DNA of 64,000 bases from Larkinella humicola (GTDB taxonomy: Bacteria; Bacteroidota; Bacteroidia; Cytophagales; Spirosomataceae), in contig NZ_VTWS01000003.1 in NCBI RefSeq assembly GCF_008727875.1, positions 62,001 through 126,000 of the forward strand, written 5' to 3'. This document shows, one piece after another, positions 28,029 to 37,649 of this stretch. The notes under the pieces were generated by a model. It did no database searches. It saw only the letters and a program-made list of their open reading frames with translations, and was not told where the DNA came from. Position 1 is the stretch's first letter. Each line of letters begins with the position of its first letter. The translations under genes were made by a program, and so were the position numbers.

Positions 28029-31000
28029 TCAGTCGGCCTTCAGCACCCGAACGGTTTTGACTTGATCGGCCGTGCTGACCCGAAGCCACAGAAGCCCCGT
28101 TGGAAGGCCGGGAACCGACACGTGCTGGCGCTCCACTAGCCCGGCCCGTTCTACCCGCTGCCGGGTGATCAACCGACCTTGAACATCCGATAATTGCCAG
28201 GAAACCGGCTGGCCTTCTGCGCCCCGAATCTCGATTTCCAAGGCATCACCGGTGACTGGATTCCCCAGCACAGTTACGCTGAGATCGGCAGCCGTTTCGG
28301 CGGATAAACGGGCATTCGCACATTGATAAGCCTTGGGCGACCCTTTCAGCAAGTACGCACTGCCCAATACCCTGGCCCGAACCATCGCTCCGTTTTTCAA
28401 GCCCGATGGGGGCGAAAAATTGTAGGCATGTACCCCATTTCCCTTCCCCGCGTCTTTTAAATCAGTCCGGTAAATGTTAGCTTCCGTGCGCCCTAAAATC
28501 GTAGTAACAACCGGGGAACCGGTTTCCAGGTAGAACTCGACCGTTAATGAGGTGTTCGGTTTGTTGCGATCCCAGACCCAACCCCGGATGCTTCCGCATT
28601 CCAGTTTATCCAGAAAACCTTCAAAATTCCCGGTAACGACGGAAGCAACGGGAGCGGGTTTAATAACCAAATCGAAACTGACCTGGCTCGTTGCGCCTTG
28701 CTCGTCGGTGGCCGAATACGTCAGCTTATAGGTTCCTTCTTTGACCGGCGTGCCACTGATAATGGAACTGAATGCAGCGGCACTCAGGCTCCGGTTGCCG
28801 GTATTCGTACTCAATCCACCGGGTAATTCGCTTAACCCGTACGTCAGGGTCCCGCCTTCGGGATCAGTAAAAGCCACCAGCGTTCCGGAGAAAGGCACCC
28901 CCACCTGGGCCGTCAGCGGAGCAATCAATACGGTCGGCGAAGGCGGCAGCGGAGGTTTGTTGGCCGTGGGAGCCGGGTTGACTTTATTACACAAAACCGT
29001 TCCTTCCGCAGCATGACTGACCCGATCCAGCCGGTCGTCCCGAATCGCATTGGGTGAATTTTCCAGCTTCAGGTTACAAACCAGCGTGTTGTAGGAACCA
29101 CTGTTCAGATACAGCGCATTGCTGCAATTAATGGCCGTATTGTTCTCGAAAATACTGCCCAGAATTGCCGGAACCTGCTCATCCTGATAAAACGCGATGG
29201 GATGATACTCCAGGTAATTGAGGTAGCCTTCCGGAAACTCCGCATCCACCACCGCCGGGGTGTTCGGAACGCCCGCCCGCAGCGTGTTGCCCCGTACCTC
29301 CAGCCCTACCACCGACGTGCCGAAGGTTTTTTCCTGGGCATGCTGCACGGGATGAACACCAATAAATACACCATTGGCGCCATTCGTATTCGAAACCGTG
29401 TTGCCCACAATCTGGGTGTTATACATCGGCATAAACTGCTGACGGCCGTCCGATTGCTGCTGAATCGGCGTCAGGTCAATCGAGCCACTGTTGAGCAGGG
29501 TATTGTTGACAATCGCTACCTGGTTTGTCGATGTGTGATACAGCGTGATGCCCCGGTGATTGCCCGACAACCGATTGCCCTGAATCAACCAGTTGCGTGC
29601 CCCCCAGTTGAAAACCGCATACCGGCTCCCCGCACCCGGAATGACGTCCCAGGCGCGGTCCAACTGCAATGTGGAGCCGCTCCGGCTGATGATCCGGCGC
29701 CATTGCCCCATCCCTTTTCCGCTCACAATGGCCACCACCGGCTGCCGCCGAAAGCTCCCCCAGTTCCTGCTCTGGTCCTGCAAGGTCGTGGCCGTGGCTC
29801 CGCTCACCGTTCCCGCGTCTTCATCGATGCGGTCACCCCCTCCCCCTTCGCTAATAATCGTTTCGCCGTCTCTGCCGTTCTGGGCCGGGCCGTTGACGAC
29901 CTTGAATTCGTTGTTGAGCACCGCTACATTCTGGGCAAAATTCAGGATCAGAACGTGGTGGATCGTGCTGGTGGGGTAGCGGGCCGAGCCGTCGCGGATG
30001 ACCACGTTGTTTTCAAAAACCCCGTCGCGGGTTTTGTCCAGATTAAGACCATCGACGGCGTAGGTGAAGGTATTTCCCCGGAGTACAAAATGACTGCATC
30101 CGTCCAGTTGCAGCGGCCCCCGGTAGCTAAAACGGCTGTCGACGCCCTGGCTCAGGTCGGTGTTGGCAATCACCAGCTTATCGCTGTTGGCCAGCCACAG
30201 CCAGTCACTGCGGTTGAGATCGAACCGAACCCGCTGCAGAAAAATCTCCGTGCCCTGCCCCCGGCTGCTGTTCAGCCGTTCGCTGCCTGTTTCGTCGATG
30301 TTCAGCAATGACAAATCCGCCAGACCGGCCTGCCGGGTGATTTCCGGCCAGAGAACCCCCAGATGAGAAACGCCGGTTTCGTAGCCAAACTGAATGATGG
30401 TCTGCCCTTTCCCCGCTCCCTGAATCACCACCCGGTTGCGCATCCGCAGGTATTCGAAGTTGGGTGTCAAGAGCTTATAGGTTCCGGCGGGCAGGTAGAC
30501 AATACCGCCCCCGTCGGCGGCCACGCGATTGATGGCTTGTTGCAGGGCGGGCTGGTCGTTGGCGACCCCGTTTCCCACCGCTTTCACAGGCAGGCGCGTA
30601 TCGGTTTTGACGTTGTAGACGTTGCGGTAAAAGTCCAGTTTGGCCGCCCAGCCAACCCCCAGTTGGAAATAATCCTGACCGGGCGTAACGGCGGTCAACT
30701 TGGATTCCATGCGGGTTTCGCCGGCGGTGCCACCCAAACCGTTGGTCACCGAAACCGTGTAGGCGACTCCGGCTTGCAGGCTGCCGGGCAGTTTCAGACT
30801 CAGTTGGTAGGCGTCGCTCTGCTCGGTATTTACCACCGCTTCGTGGACGGTATTGGAACCATCTGCCAGCAGACGAACGCGGGGATTTGCCCCGGCCAGT
30901 TTCAGATTCCGACCAAAGATGCGAACCGTGCCGTTGGCATACACCTCCGGTGAGTCGAAATGATGCCCCGATGCCTGGTTGACGAACACACTGGGACTAC

Positions 31001-31289
31001 GCTGCCCCTGGTCTTCCACCCAGATTTCGTACAGATCCAGACCGGTCTGGGCGGGTATCTGAACGGTGAGCTGGTTGGCGCTCTGCACCTGAATGGGCAA
31101 GGCCGTGGGCGTTGTGGCTGTACCTCTGCGGAAAAATGCTTTAGCCGACGCTCCGAACGACCCTTGCAGACCGACGGTTTCGCCGGGTTGGGCCGAAGGG
31201 CTGGCATTGAATACAACCGGTTGGGCTCCGGCGATTTGTAAGGTAAAAAGGCTAATGAAAAAGAAGAATGTCAGGTAACGATGGGTCAT
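28029..31289 (-). CDS. Secreted right-handed beta-helix protein with T9SS C-terminal domain (copy 1)
   Basis: A 1086-residue exported protein. The signal peptide is MTHRYLTFFFFISLFTLQIA with cleavage near GAQ. Two Ig/IPT-like segments follow, then a pectate-lyase-like beta-helix. The helix starts at GNGVANDQPALQQAINRVAA with GGGIVYLPAGTYKL near 265 and many N-N-T-turns up to about 770. After it come a putative Ig-like domain (TYGLSELPGG region), a domain beginning GNFEGFLDKLECGSIRGWVW near 890, and a type IX sorting domain (VTVLGNPVTGDALEIEIRGA to the end). The likely role is binding or cleaving a polysaccharide at the cell surface; no catalytic residues could be fixed. It is a paralogue of the gene at 32442-35003, sharing a stretch of identical DNA. 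Confidence 0.87.
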   Translation of the reverse strand: MTHRYLTFFFFISLFTLQIAGAQPVVFNASPSAQPGETVGLQGSFGASAKAFFRRGTATTPTALPIQVQSANQLTVQIPAQTGLDLYEIWVEDQGQRSPSVFVNQASGHHFDSPEVYANGTVRIFGRNLKLAGANPRVRLLADGSNTVHEAVVNTEQSDAYQLSLKLPGSLQAGVAYTVSVTNGLGGTAGETRMESKLTAVTPGQDYFQLGVGWAAKLDFYRNVYNVKTDTRLPVKAVGNGVANDQPALQQAINRVAADGGGIVYLPAGTYKLLTPNFEYLRMRNRVVIQGAGKGQTIIQFGYETGVSHLGVLWPEITRQAGLADLSLLNIDETGSERLNSSRGQGTEIFLQRVRFDLNRSDWLWLANSDKLVIANTDLSQGVDSRFSYRGPLQLDGCSHFVLRGNTFTYAVDGLNLDKTRDGVFENNVVIRDGSARYPTSTIHHVLILNFAQNVAVLNNEFKVVNGPAQNGRDGETIISEGGGGDRIDEDAGTVSGATATTLQDQSRNWGSFRRQPVVAIVSGKGMGQWRRIISRSGSTLQLDRAWDVIPGAGSRYAVFNWGARNWLIQGNRLSGNHRGITLYHTSTNQVAIVNNTLLNSGSIDLTPIQQQSDGRQQFMPMYNTQIVGNTVSNTNGANGVFIGVHPVQHAQEKTFGTSVVGLEVRGNTLRAGVPNTPAVVDAEFPEGYLNYLEYHPIAFYQDEQVPAILGSIFENNTAINCSNALYLNSGSYNTLVCNLKLENSPNAIRDDRLDRVSHAAEGTVLCNKVNPAPTANKPPLPPSPTVLIAPLTAQVGVPFSGTLVAFTDPEGGTLTYGLSELPGGLSTNTGNRSLSAAAFSSIISGTPVKEGTYKLTYSATDEQGATSQVSFDLVIKPAPVASVVTGNFEGFLDKLECGSIRGWVWDRNKPNTSLTVEFYLETGSPVVTTILGRTEANIYRTDLKDAGKGNGVHAYNFSPPSGLKNGAMVRARVLGSAYLLKGSPKAYQCANARLSAETAADLSVTVLGNPVTGDALEIEIRGAEGQPVSWQLSDVQGRLITRQRVERAGLVERQHVSVPGLPTGLLWLRVSTADQVKTVRVLKAD

Positions 31290-31569
31290 ATCTTTATTTT
31301 TTTACAGATTACGCATCGTATCCAACCGCACGGTCCCTGTTCACCAATGTGTAGTCACAGAACTAACATCGCCTTTGTTGGCTCGTTATTCTTCCGCTAA
31401 ATCTGTGCCAATTCAACCCGTTTTGAAGGAGTTTGCAAAAAAGGGAGAGAACGGACGGTCGACCACAGCGGAGCCACCGGCTGAGAGGGGGGAAAAGAAG
31501 AGACTTGGGGAGATTTTGACAAAAATTGGAAGAACCGAACACCTGATGGTGGAAAAGGCCGACTGGTTT

Positions 31570-32238
31570 TTACCCAAACTGGTACGTTTCAAAAGCAACC
31601 AGACCGGGCTCGATCGGCTGGTTGCCCGCAACAAAACTGCAATACCCGTTCCACTGCTCCAGTTCTGCCACATACCAACGGCTTTCGCCCAGCATGGCAA
31701 CGGCTGATTCAATCGAAATGGTGGCAAGCGGCAGTCCGATTCCACGGCCGTCGGCTTTGGCAATCGCTTCTTTGACAGTCCAGTGACGCCAGAATTCCAG
31801 AATCGGCTCTTCCGATTCCGTGATCCGCTGCCATTGCGCGGACGACATCACGGATTCAAAATCAGAGAAGTCAATGGGTCGGATCAATTCAATGTCTATT
31901 CCGACGGCAATATCCCGGCTGGCTACGCAAACAATCCGGTCGGCGGAATGGGCAATATTGAAGTGAAAACCGGAATCGATAAACGGTTTTCCGTACCGGC
32001 CGATGGTAAGCCGCTTCAGCGTGTCAGTGGGATAACCATACTGATGCAGAAGGTTCGCCAGCAACAACCGGCCAATTAGGGAGCGCTGCCGGTCCTGCCA
32101 GTTCCGGTAGGCATTCAGCTTGGCGTGAAAGGCGGTTGGTATGGCTTGCAGGTAGTGCTGATAAAGGGCGTCCGGCCAGCGATCACCCAGCGGAGCCGAT
32201 GCAATCGAGACCTGTGGTTCTTCCTTCCATTTATACAT
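31570..32238 (-). CDS. Sfp-type 4'-phosphopantetheinyl transferase
   Basis: A 222-residue enzyme that moves the phosphopantetheine arm of CoA onto a serine of carrier domains. The three family signatures are visible: FNIAHSADRIVCVAS (substrate/CoA His), VGIDIELIRPID (Mg-binding Asp and Glu), and FWRHWTVKEAIAKADGRGIG (the WxxKEA box). The size and pseudo-dimeric layout are those of Sfp, not of the short AcpS. Its natural targets are the PCP and ACP domains of the NRPS/PKS genes about 22 kb away on the same strand, although it is separated from them by the EPS operon. It sits between two duplicated beta-helix genes. Confidence 0.92.
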   Translation of the reverse strand: MYKWKEEPQVSIASAPLGDRWPDALYQHYLQAIPTAFHAKLNAYRNWQDRQRSLIGRLLLANLLHQYGYPTDTLKRLTIGRYGKPFIDSGFHFNIAHSADRIVCVASRDIAVGIDIELIRPIDFSDFESVMSSAQWQRITESEEPILEFWRHWTVKEAIAKADGRGIGLPLATISIESAVAMLGESRWYVAELEQWNGYCSFVAGNQPIEPGLVAFETYQFG

Positions 32239-32441
32239 TGATCCTGCCCAGGATTTGATTCGTGTTCAAATTTGAAGGAAAAAGAAGGAAAATGTTAAAT
32301 TTAAAATGATGAACGCTCACTGTAAAAGTATTTTCCAATACGGCACTTTTATAGTTAGCATTCGTCATTTTTAATTTGACATTCTTTTGCCGAAATAAAT
32401 ATAAACACCTGATAATTAACAATTTAATTTCCATCAAATTG

Positions 32442-35003
32442 TTAATATTTTATGAAGCACTCACTTACGACGCTCCCCTGGTCGGGTTGAACCTGCAACA
32501 CATAAGGCCCAACGGGAAGACGTCGTACGTCCAGATTGGCTTCGGAAGTTGCCGTTCGGGTATCCATAAACAAGGCCCCGGCTAGTGAATATACTTTCAA
32601 TTGCGCCCCGGCCGCCGACAATTGGACGTGGAGTTCGGTGGTTGCCGGATTGGGGTAAATCTTCACAACAAGCTGCGACTCTTCATCGCCGGTAATCAGG
32701 CACAACGAGGTCGACACCGAAGCGTGGCTGACTCGGTCCAGCCGGTCGTCCCGAATCGCATTGGGTGAATTTTCCAGTTTCAGGTTGCAAACCAGCGTGT
32801 TGTAGGAACCGCTGTTGACATACAGCGCATTGTTGCAATTGATGGCCGTGTTGTTTTCGAAAATACTGCCCAGAACGGCCGGAATCCGTTCGTCCTGATA
32901 AAACGTCACCGGATTGTATTCCAAATAATTGAGGTAGCCTTCCGGAAACTCCGCATCCACCACCGCCGGGGTGTTCGGAACGCCCGCCCGCAGCGTGTTG
33001 CCCCGCACCTCCAGCCCCACCACCGATGTACCAAAGGTTCGCTCCTGCCGGTGCTGCACGGCATGGACGCCAATGAATACGCCATTCGACCGGTCTGTGT
33101 TCGAAACCGTGTTGCCCACAATCTGGGTGTTATAAACCGGAATGAATTGTTGACGACCGTTATACAGTTGTTGAACCGGCGTCAGGTCAATCGAGCCACT
33201 GTTGAGCAGGGTATTGTTGACAATCGCTACCAGGTTTGTCGATGTGTGGTACAGCGTGATGCCCCGGCGGTTGCCTTCCATGCGGTTGTTCAACACCAGC
33301 CAGTTTTCAGCGCCCCAGTTAAAAATGGCATAATGACTTCCGGCCTCCGGAATGACGTCCCAGGCGCGGTCCAACTGCAATGTGGAGCCGCTCCGGCTGA
33401 TGATCCGGCGCCATTGTCCCATCCCTCTGCCGCTCACAATGGCCACCACCGGCTGCCGTCGAAAACTCCCCCAAGTCTTGCTCTGGTCTTGCAAAGTCGT
33501 GGCCGTGGCTCCGCTCACCGTTCCCGCGTCTTCATCGATGCGGTCAGCCCCCCCGCCTTCGCTCAGGATTGTTTCGCCATCGTTGCCATTCTGGGCCGGG
33601 CCGTTGACGACCTTGAATTCGTTCTTGAGCATCGCGACATTCCGGGCAAAACTCAGGATCAGAACGTGGTGAATGGTGTTGGCTGGATACCGGGCCGAAC
33701 CGTCACGGATGACCACATTGTTCTCAAAAACCCCGTCTTGCGTCTCGTTCAGGTTCAGGCCGTCCACGGCATAGTTGAACGTGTTATCCCGTAGCACAAA
33801 ATTCCGGCACCCATTCAATTGCAAAGGGCCCCGGTAGTCATACTGGCTGTCGACACCCTGGCTCAGATCGGTGTTGGCAATCACCAGCTTGTCGCTGTTG
33901 GCCAGCCACAGCCAGTCACTGCGGTTGAGATCGAACCGAACCCGTTGCAGAAAAATCTCCGTGCCCTGCCCCCGGCTGCTGCTCAGTTGCCCACTGCCCG
34001 TTTCGTCGATGTTCAGCAACGACAAATCCGCCAGACCGGCCTGCCGGGTGATTTCCGGCCAACTGACGCCCAGATGCGAAACGCCCGGTTCGTAGCCAAA
34101 CTGAATGATGGTCTGCCCCTTCCCCGCTCCCTGAATCACCACCCGGTTGCGCATCCGCAGGTATTCGAAGTTGGGTGTCAAGAGCTTATAGGTTCCGGCG
34201 GGCAGGTAGACAATACCGCCCCCGTCGGCGGCCACGCGATTGATGGCTTGTTGCAGGGCGGGCTGGTCGTTGGCGACCCCGTTTCCCACCGCTTTCACAG
34301 GCAGGCGCGTATCGGTTTTGACGTTGTAGACGTTGCGGTAAAAGTCCAGTTTGGCCGCCCAGCCAACCCCCAGTTGGAAATAATCCTGACCGGGCGTAAC
34401 GGCGGTCAACTTGGATTCCATGCGGGTTTCGCCGGCGGTGCCACCCAAACCGTTGGTCACCGAAACCGTGTAGGCGACTCCGGCTTGCAGGCTGCCGGGC
34501 AGTTTCAGACTCAGTTGGTAGGCGTCGCTCTGCTCGGTATTCACCACCGCTTCGTGGACGGTATTGGAACCATCCGCCAACAGACGAACGCGGGGATTTG
34601 CCCCGGCCAGTTTCAGATTCCGGCCAAAGATGCGAACTGTGCCGTCGGCGTAGACCTCCGGTGAGTCGAAATGATGCCCCAGCGCCTGGTTGACGAACAC
34701 ACTGGGACTACGCTGCCCCTGATCTTCCACCCAGATTTCGTACAGATCCAGACCGGTCTGGGCGGGTATCTGAACGGTGAGCTGGTTGGCGCTCTGCACC
34801 TGAATGGGCAAGGCCGTGGGCGTTGTGGCCGTCCCTTTGTTGAAATAAGCCCGGGCCGAGGCTCCGAACGACCCTTGCAGGCCGACGGTTTCGCCGGGTT
34901 GGGCCGAAGGGCTGGCATTGAATATAACCGGTTGGGCTTCGGCGGTTTGTGAACTCAAAAGGCCACCCAGCAGAACAGAAAGCCAAAAAAGAAATCGGTA
35001 CAT
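32442..35003 (-). CDS. Secreted right-handed beta-helix protein with T9SS C-terminal domain (copy 2)
   Basis: An 853-residue paralogue of the protein at 28029-31289. ATG at 35003 is chosen over the ATG at 35030 because it gives a clean signal peptide (MYRFLFWLSVLLGGLLSSQT, cleavage near AEAQ) aligned with the paralogue. The Ig/IPT-like and beta-helix regions are nearly the same as in copy 1, with scattered changes. This copy lacks the Ig-like and GWVW domains and goes straight to a classic type IX sorting domain (VVKIYPNPATTELHVQLSAA). It is probably exported by T9SS and attached or released at the cell surface. Substrate unknown; polysaccharide is likely from the fold and location. Confidence 0.87.
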   Translation of the reverse strand: MYRFLFWLSVLLGGLLSSQTAEAQPVIFNASPSAQPGETVGLQGSFGASARAYFNKGTATTPTALPIQVQSANQLTVQIPAQTGLDLYEIWVEDQGQRSPSVFVNQALGHHFDSPEVYADGTVRIFGRNLKLAGANPRVRLLADGSNTVHEAVVNTEQSDAYQLSLKLPGSLQAGVAYTVSVTNGLGGTAGETRMESKLTAVTPGQDYFQLGVGWAAKLDFYRNVYNVKTDTRLPVKAVGNGVANDQPALQQAINRVAADGGGIVYLPAGTYKLLTPNFEYLRMRNRVVIQGAGKGQTIIQFGYEPGVSHLGVSWPEITRQAGLADLSLLNIDETGSGQLSSSRGQGTEIFLQRVRFDLNRSDWLWLANSDKLVIANTDLSQGVDSQYDYRGPLQLNGCRNFVLRDNTFNYAVDGLNLNETQDGVFENNVVIRDGSARYPANTIHHVLILSFARNVAMLKNEFKVVNGPAQNGNDGETILSEGGGADRIDEDAGTVSGATATTLQDQSKTWGSFRRQPVVAIVSGRGMGQWRRIISRSGSTLQLDRAWDVIPEAGSHYAIFNWGAENWLVLNNRMEGNRRGITLYHTSTNLVAIVNNTLLNSGSIDLTPVQQLYNGRQQFIPVYNTQIVGNTVSNTDRSNGVFIGVHAVQHRQERTFGTSVVGLEVRGNTLRAGVPNTPAVVDAEFPEGYLNYLEYNPVTFYQDERIPAVLGSIFENNTAINCNNALYVNSGSYNTLVCNLKLENSPNAIRDDRLDRVSHASVSTSLCLITGDEESQLVVKIYPNPATTELHVQLSAAGAQLKVYSLAGALFMDTRTATSEANLDVRRLPVGPYVLQVQPDQGSVVSECFIKY

Positions 35004-35162
35004 CGTTACGTAAAATTTTATAGCTGCCATGCCCGCTTACTGGCCCAATGCGGTTATAAAAGTACTTCGAATTCGCTAACAAACCAGCAAAAAATCCCGG
35101 CTAAAACCGAGGCTTCAACGCTTTTTACCCCCTGCCGCCGACTTTCGGAGCGGATAAAAATC

Positions 35163-35195
35163 AAAAAAGACCCCTGCGTATACCACCAGGAGTCT
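35163..35195 (-). terminator. Terminator-like hairpin in the leader of beta-helix copy 2
   Basis: On the minus strand AGACTCCTG, a 10-nt loop, then CAGGGGTCT followed at once by a T-run (TTTTTT). One G-T pair breaks the 9-bp stem. It lies about 160 nt upstream of the beta-helix start on the same strand, so it may act as an attenuator or end an upstream transcript. Confidence 0.4.
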
Positions 35196-35373
35196 CCCTC
35201 ATTTATTCGCCCCCAGTGTGACAATTACTGTGCCAAATACGCTCAAATCGCCTTGATTCCAGCGTAGTGATTTTACGGTATCAGATTCGGATGACAGGAT
35301 CATAAATAATTTACCTTTTCAACAAATTTTTATGAATAGAACTATAAACCGCACAAAATGGCACTGAAATTGG

Positions 35374-35913
35374 ATGAATACGCATGAACTTATACTCTCA
35401 CAAGTTTTAACTCATCTGAGCGATTCTCCGGAATTCACTAGGTTGGCTATGCAAGTGAGTTATCAACTACCTGAAATGTCTTTCTGGTTTACTCAACGCC
35501 ACCGCTTTCAAACTGAAATTGCAGAATCTCCAAACCGGGTTATTCCATCAACCGAGCCGGATGAGACGGAAATCCCCTTAGAGGACCTTCTGAATCATTT
35601 TCAGGTTTGGGAAAAGCAGCGGCTTTCGCTACCGCAAATTATGGCAAAAGCACGCTGGTTTGTCCTGTGGCACCAGCCATCCGGGGATTCAACACCGTAT
35701 GGTTTTGCCGTTCTGGCCGAATGCCCGAATGCCATTTATGGATACAGTTTGTGGGCGCGTCAGAGTGGTCGGGTTCAACGGATTGCGACTGCAACTGACA
35801 AAACGATGCTCGATCATTTCTTACAGGCAGAACGGTGTGAATTAACCACAGAAGCGGTTCGGGTTCGTTTATTTCTGCAAAACGTCACCCACCAATTGAC
35901 GACTTCTTCATGA
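35374..35913 (+). CDS. Hypothetical protein upstream of a LytTR protein
   Basis: A 179-residue soluble protein of unrecognised family. There is no signal peptide or membrane segment. It is rich in aromatic residues (ARWFVLWHQPSGDSTPYGFA, ECPNAIYGYSLWARQSG) and the middle part looks like a small alpha/beta sensor-type domain, but this is only an impression. Its stop overlaps the start of the following LytTR gene (ATGA), so the two are translated together. A partner or sensor for the DNA-binding protein is the simplest guess. It is preceded by about 340 nt of AT-rich non-coding DNA shared with the divergent beta-helix gene. Confidence 0.7.
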   Translation: MNTHELILSQVLTHLSDSPEFTRLAMQVSYQLPEMSFWFTQRHRFQTEIAESPNRVIPSTEPDETEIPLEDLLNHFQVWEKQRLSLPQIMAKARWFVLWHQPSGDSTPYGFAVLAECPNAIYGYSLWARQSGRVQRIATATDKTMLDHFLQAERCELTTEAVRVRLFLQNVTHQLTTSS

Positions 35914-36251
35914 TGCAGCAGCAAGCGGGCTCTCTACTTTTGAGAGGATATAAAGTACCCCTGTCGCTCTCCGATCTCATCTGGTTGGAGGGCAATAGCA
36001 ATTACAGCCTGTTGCACCGCAGTAATGCCCCCAACCTGATGACTGCCCGAACGCTGGTTCGCTGGCAGAAAATGCTTCCCGAGTTCATCCGCATCAGCCG
36101 GGGCGCCCTCGTCAACCCCACGCACATCGCCCGGCTGCACCGGATTTCCACCTACCAGGTCGAGCTTACCCTGACCAACGGCACGGTTCTGCTGGTAGCC
36201 CGCCGGCGCATCGCCGAAGTATTCAAAGCCGTCAAATCGGCCAATAACTAA
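35910..36251 (+). CDS. Stand-alone LytTR DNA-binding protein
   Basis: A 113-residue protein made of little more than one LytTR domain. It shows LIWLEGNSNYSLLHRSNA, ARTLVRWQKMLPEFIRISRG, NPTHIARLHRISTYQVELTL and ARRRIAEVFKAVK, which match the beta-strand DNA-binding fold in order. It has no receiver or membrane domain, so signal input must come from a partner, probably the protein of the overlapping upstream gene. The target promoters are unknown; the divergent surface-protein gene at 35003 is a nearby candidate. Confidence 0.85.
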   Translation: MMQQQAGSLLLRGYKVPLSLSDLIWLEGNSNYSLLHRSNAPNLMTARTLVRWQKMLPEFIRISRGALVNPTHIARLHRISTYQVELTLTNGTVLLVARRRIAEVFKAVKSANN

Positions 36252-36316
36252 GACCCTTTCCCGAACCGGTTTGTTGTTCCGCGCCCGTTTGAAAACCGGC
36301 GGGTCTCTACTTGTTT

Positions 36317-37588
36317 CTAACTGGCATACTTCAAATACAGAATGTGGGGTAAGATCCGCAGTTTGCAGGCCACCCAGATCGGCAGACGCAGCAACCGGAT
36401 CAGCGGCAGATACGTTTTGAAATCCTTGTGTGAGCGCGGAGCGCGGAAATAAACCCTCTCCCACTCTTCCAGCGTCCACCCCAATTTGGCCACGGCGTAG
36501 ATCACCACCGACCGGTCGTACCGGTAAGCACTGGCTTCCAGCTCCGCAATGGCTTCTTCCCGCGTTTTCTGCCCGGAACGAACCAGCGCCGACAACTCCG
36601 TTTTGCGTTTATCGATATTGAATTTGTTCGGCAACAGAAACGACTGAAAAAACTTGGTATACAGGTTTTTGTGGTGGTACCCGCCGTAATACACCCAGCC
36701 CAGGTCGTGGGCCAGAATTTCATCCGCTTTTTTCTTGTTGTAATCGATGTATTCCAGCAGCCGCACTTCCCGAATGCGTTTTACGAAACTGTAATACAAC
36801 AGATAGGGTAACATCATGATCTTGAAACTGCGGATCACCCCGCTGCCAAACCGCCGGTGCACATTCTTGATATACCGGCCGTCCATGTAAGTCCAGCTAA
36901 TGGGTGAGGTGCCTTCGGTCCGGAACGAGTGCCCGTTCAGAATGTAGCCAATGCCCTGTTTAGCGGCTGTTTCGTACAATACGGAATGGATGGCGTAAAC
37001 CGTTGGGATGTCGGCGTCGGGTACGGATGCTTTGAGGAACGCCCGCTGCAAATCTTTGAATTCTTCCAGATCGGCTAAAACCGTATGCAGATCCACCCGC
37101 AACAGATCAGTTGCTTTCCGGATGTTCGAAACCGCAATTTCGGTATTCCAGCCGTTGTCGAAATAGACCGCCAGGGGGCGGAGGCCCAGTTTACGCGCCA
37201 GAAAGAGGGTGTAGATGCTGTCGCGACCGCCACTCACCCCCACAATGCAGTCGTAGGTTTTGTTCCGGCCGGCCTTTTTAATCCGCTTTACAATCCGCTG
37301 CAAATCCTCCTCCATGTTTTTCAACGGATGGAGACGCTCCATTTCGTCGTGGATGTGGCAGTATTTGCAGACGCCCGCAGCATCGAACCAGATATCGGAA
37401 ACAGTCGTATCCAGTACGCACCGACTACAGCGCCGGAAATTATCAACTTTCGTGAATTTCAACGAATCGGCCGCTGCAGTCCGATCCCGGGAGTGCCTGT
37501 GCCTGCGCTCCGGCCGGGAAAACGCCAGTTTTTTTTCCGACGGTCCGTTTTTCCATTTTGCAAGAAAATCTTTTGGTACGGTAATCAT
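36317..37588 (-). CDS. WbpG/PseA-like N-acetyl sugar amidotransferase
   Basis: A PP-loop ATP-dependent amidotransferase of 423 residues. Zn-type cysteines occur in CSRCVLDTTVSD and VCKYCHIHDEM, the PP-loop is VGVSGGRDS, and substrate-region motifs are YFDNGWNTEIAVSNIRK and NGHSFRTEGTSPISW. In this family the enzyme, fed ammonia by HisH/HisF-like partners, turns a 3-acetamido group of a sugar into an amidine. No such partners are in the window. The frame also allows a GTG start at 37615; ATG at 37588 is taken, leaving an N-terminal extension of about 50 residues before the first Cys. It follows the second wzc-like gene on the same strand, so it likely modifies a surface-polysaccharide sugar. 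Confidence 0.83.
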   Translation of the reverse strand: MITVPKDFLAKWKNGPSEKKLAFSRPERRHRHSRDRTAAADSLKFTKVDNFRRCSRCVLDTTVSDIWFDAAGVCKYCHIHDEMERLHPLKNMEEDLQRIVKRIKKAGRNKTYDCIVGVSGGRDSIYTLFLARKLGLRPLAVYFDNGWNTEIAVSNIRKATDLLRVDLHTVLADLEEFKDLQRAFLKASVPDADIPTVYAIHSVLYETAAKQGIGYILNGHSFRTEGTSPISWTYMDGRYIKNVHRRFGSGVIRSFKIMMLPYLLYYSFVKRIREVRLLEYIDYNKKKADEILAHDLGWVYYGGYHHKNLYTKFFQSFLLPNKFNIDKRKTELSALVRSGQKTREEAIAELEASAYRYDRSVVIYAVAKLGWTLEEWERVYFRAPRSHKDFKTYLPLIRLLRLPIWVACKLRILPHILYLKYAS

Positions 37589-37649
37589 GCCCGGCTTTTC
37601 AGATCGTTCATCCACCCGTCCATTGTATCAAAGCGGACGAGCGTCTGTT

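Noticed and set aside
32231-32437. 68-codon minus-strand frame overlapping the PPTase start
   Set aside because: Low-complexity translation of AT-rich DNA that overlaps a certain gene.
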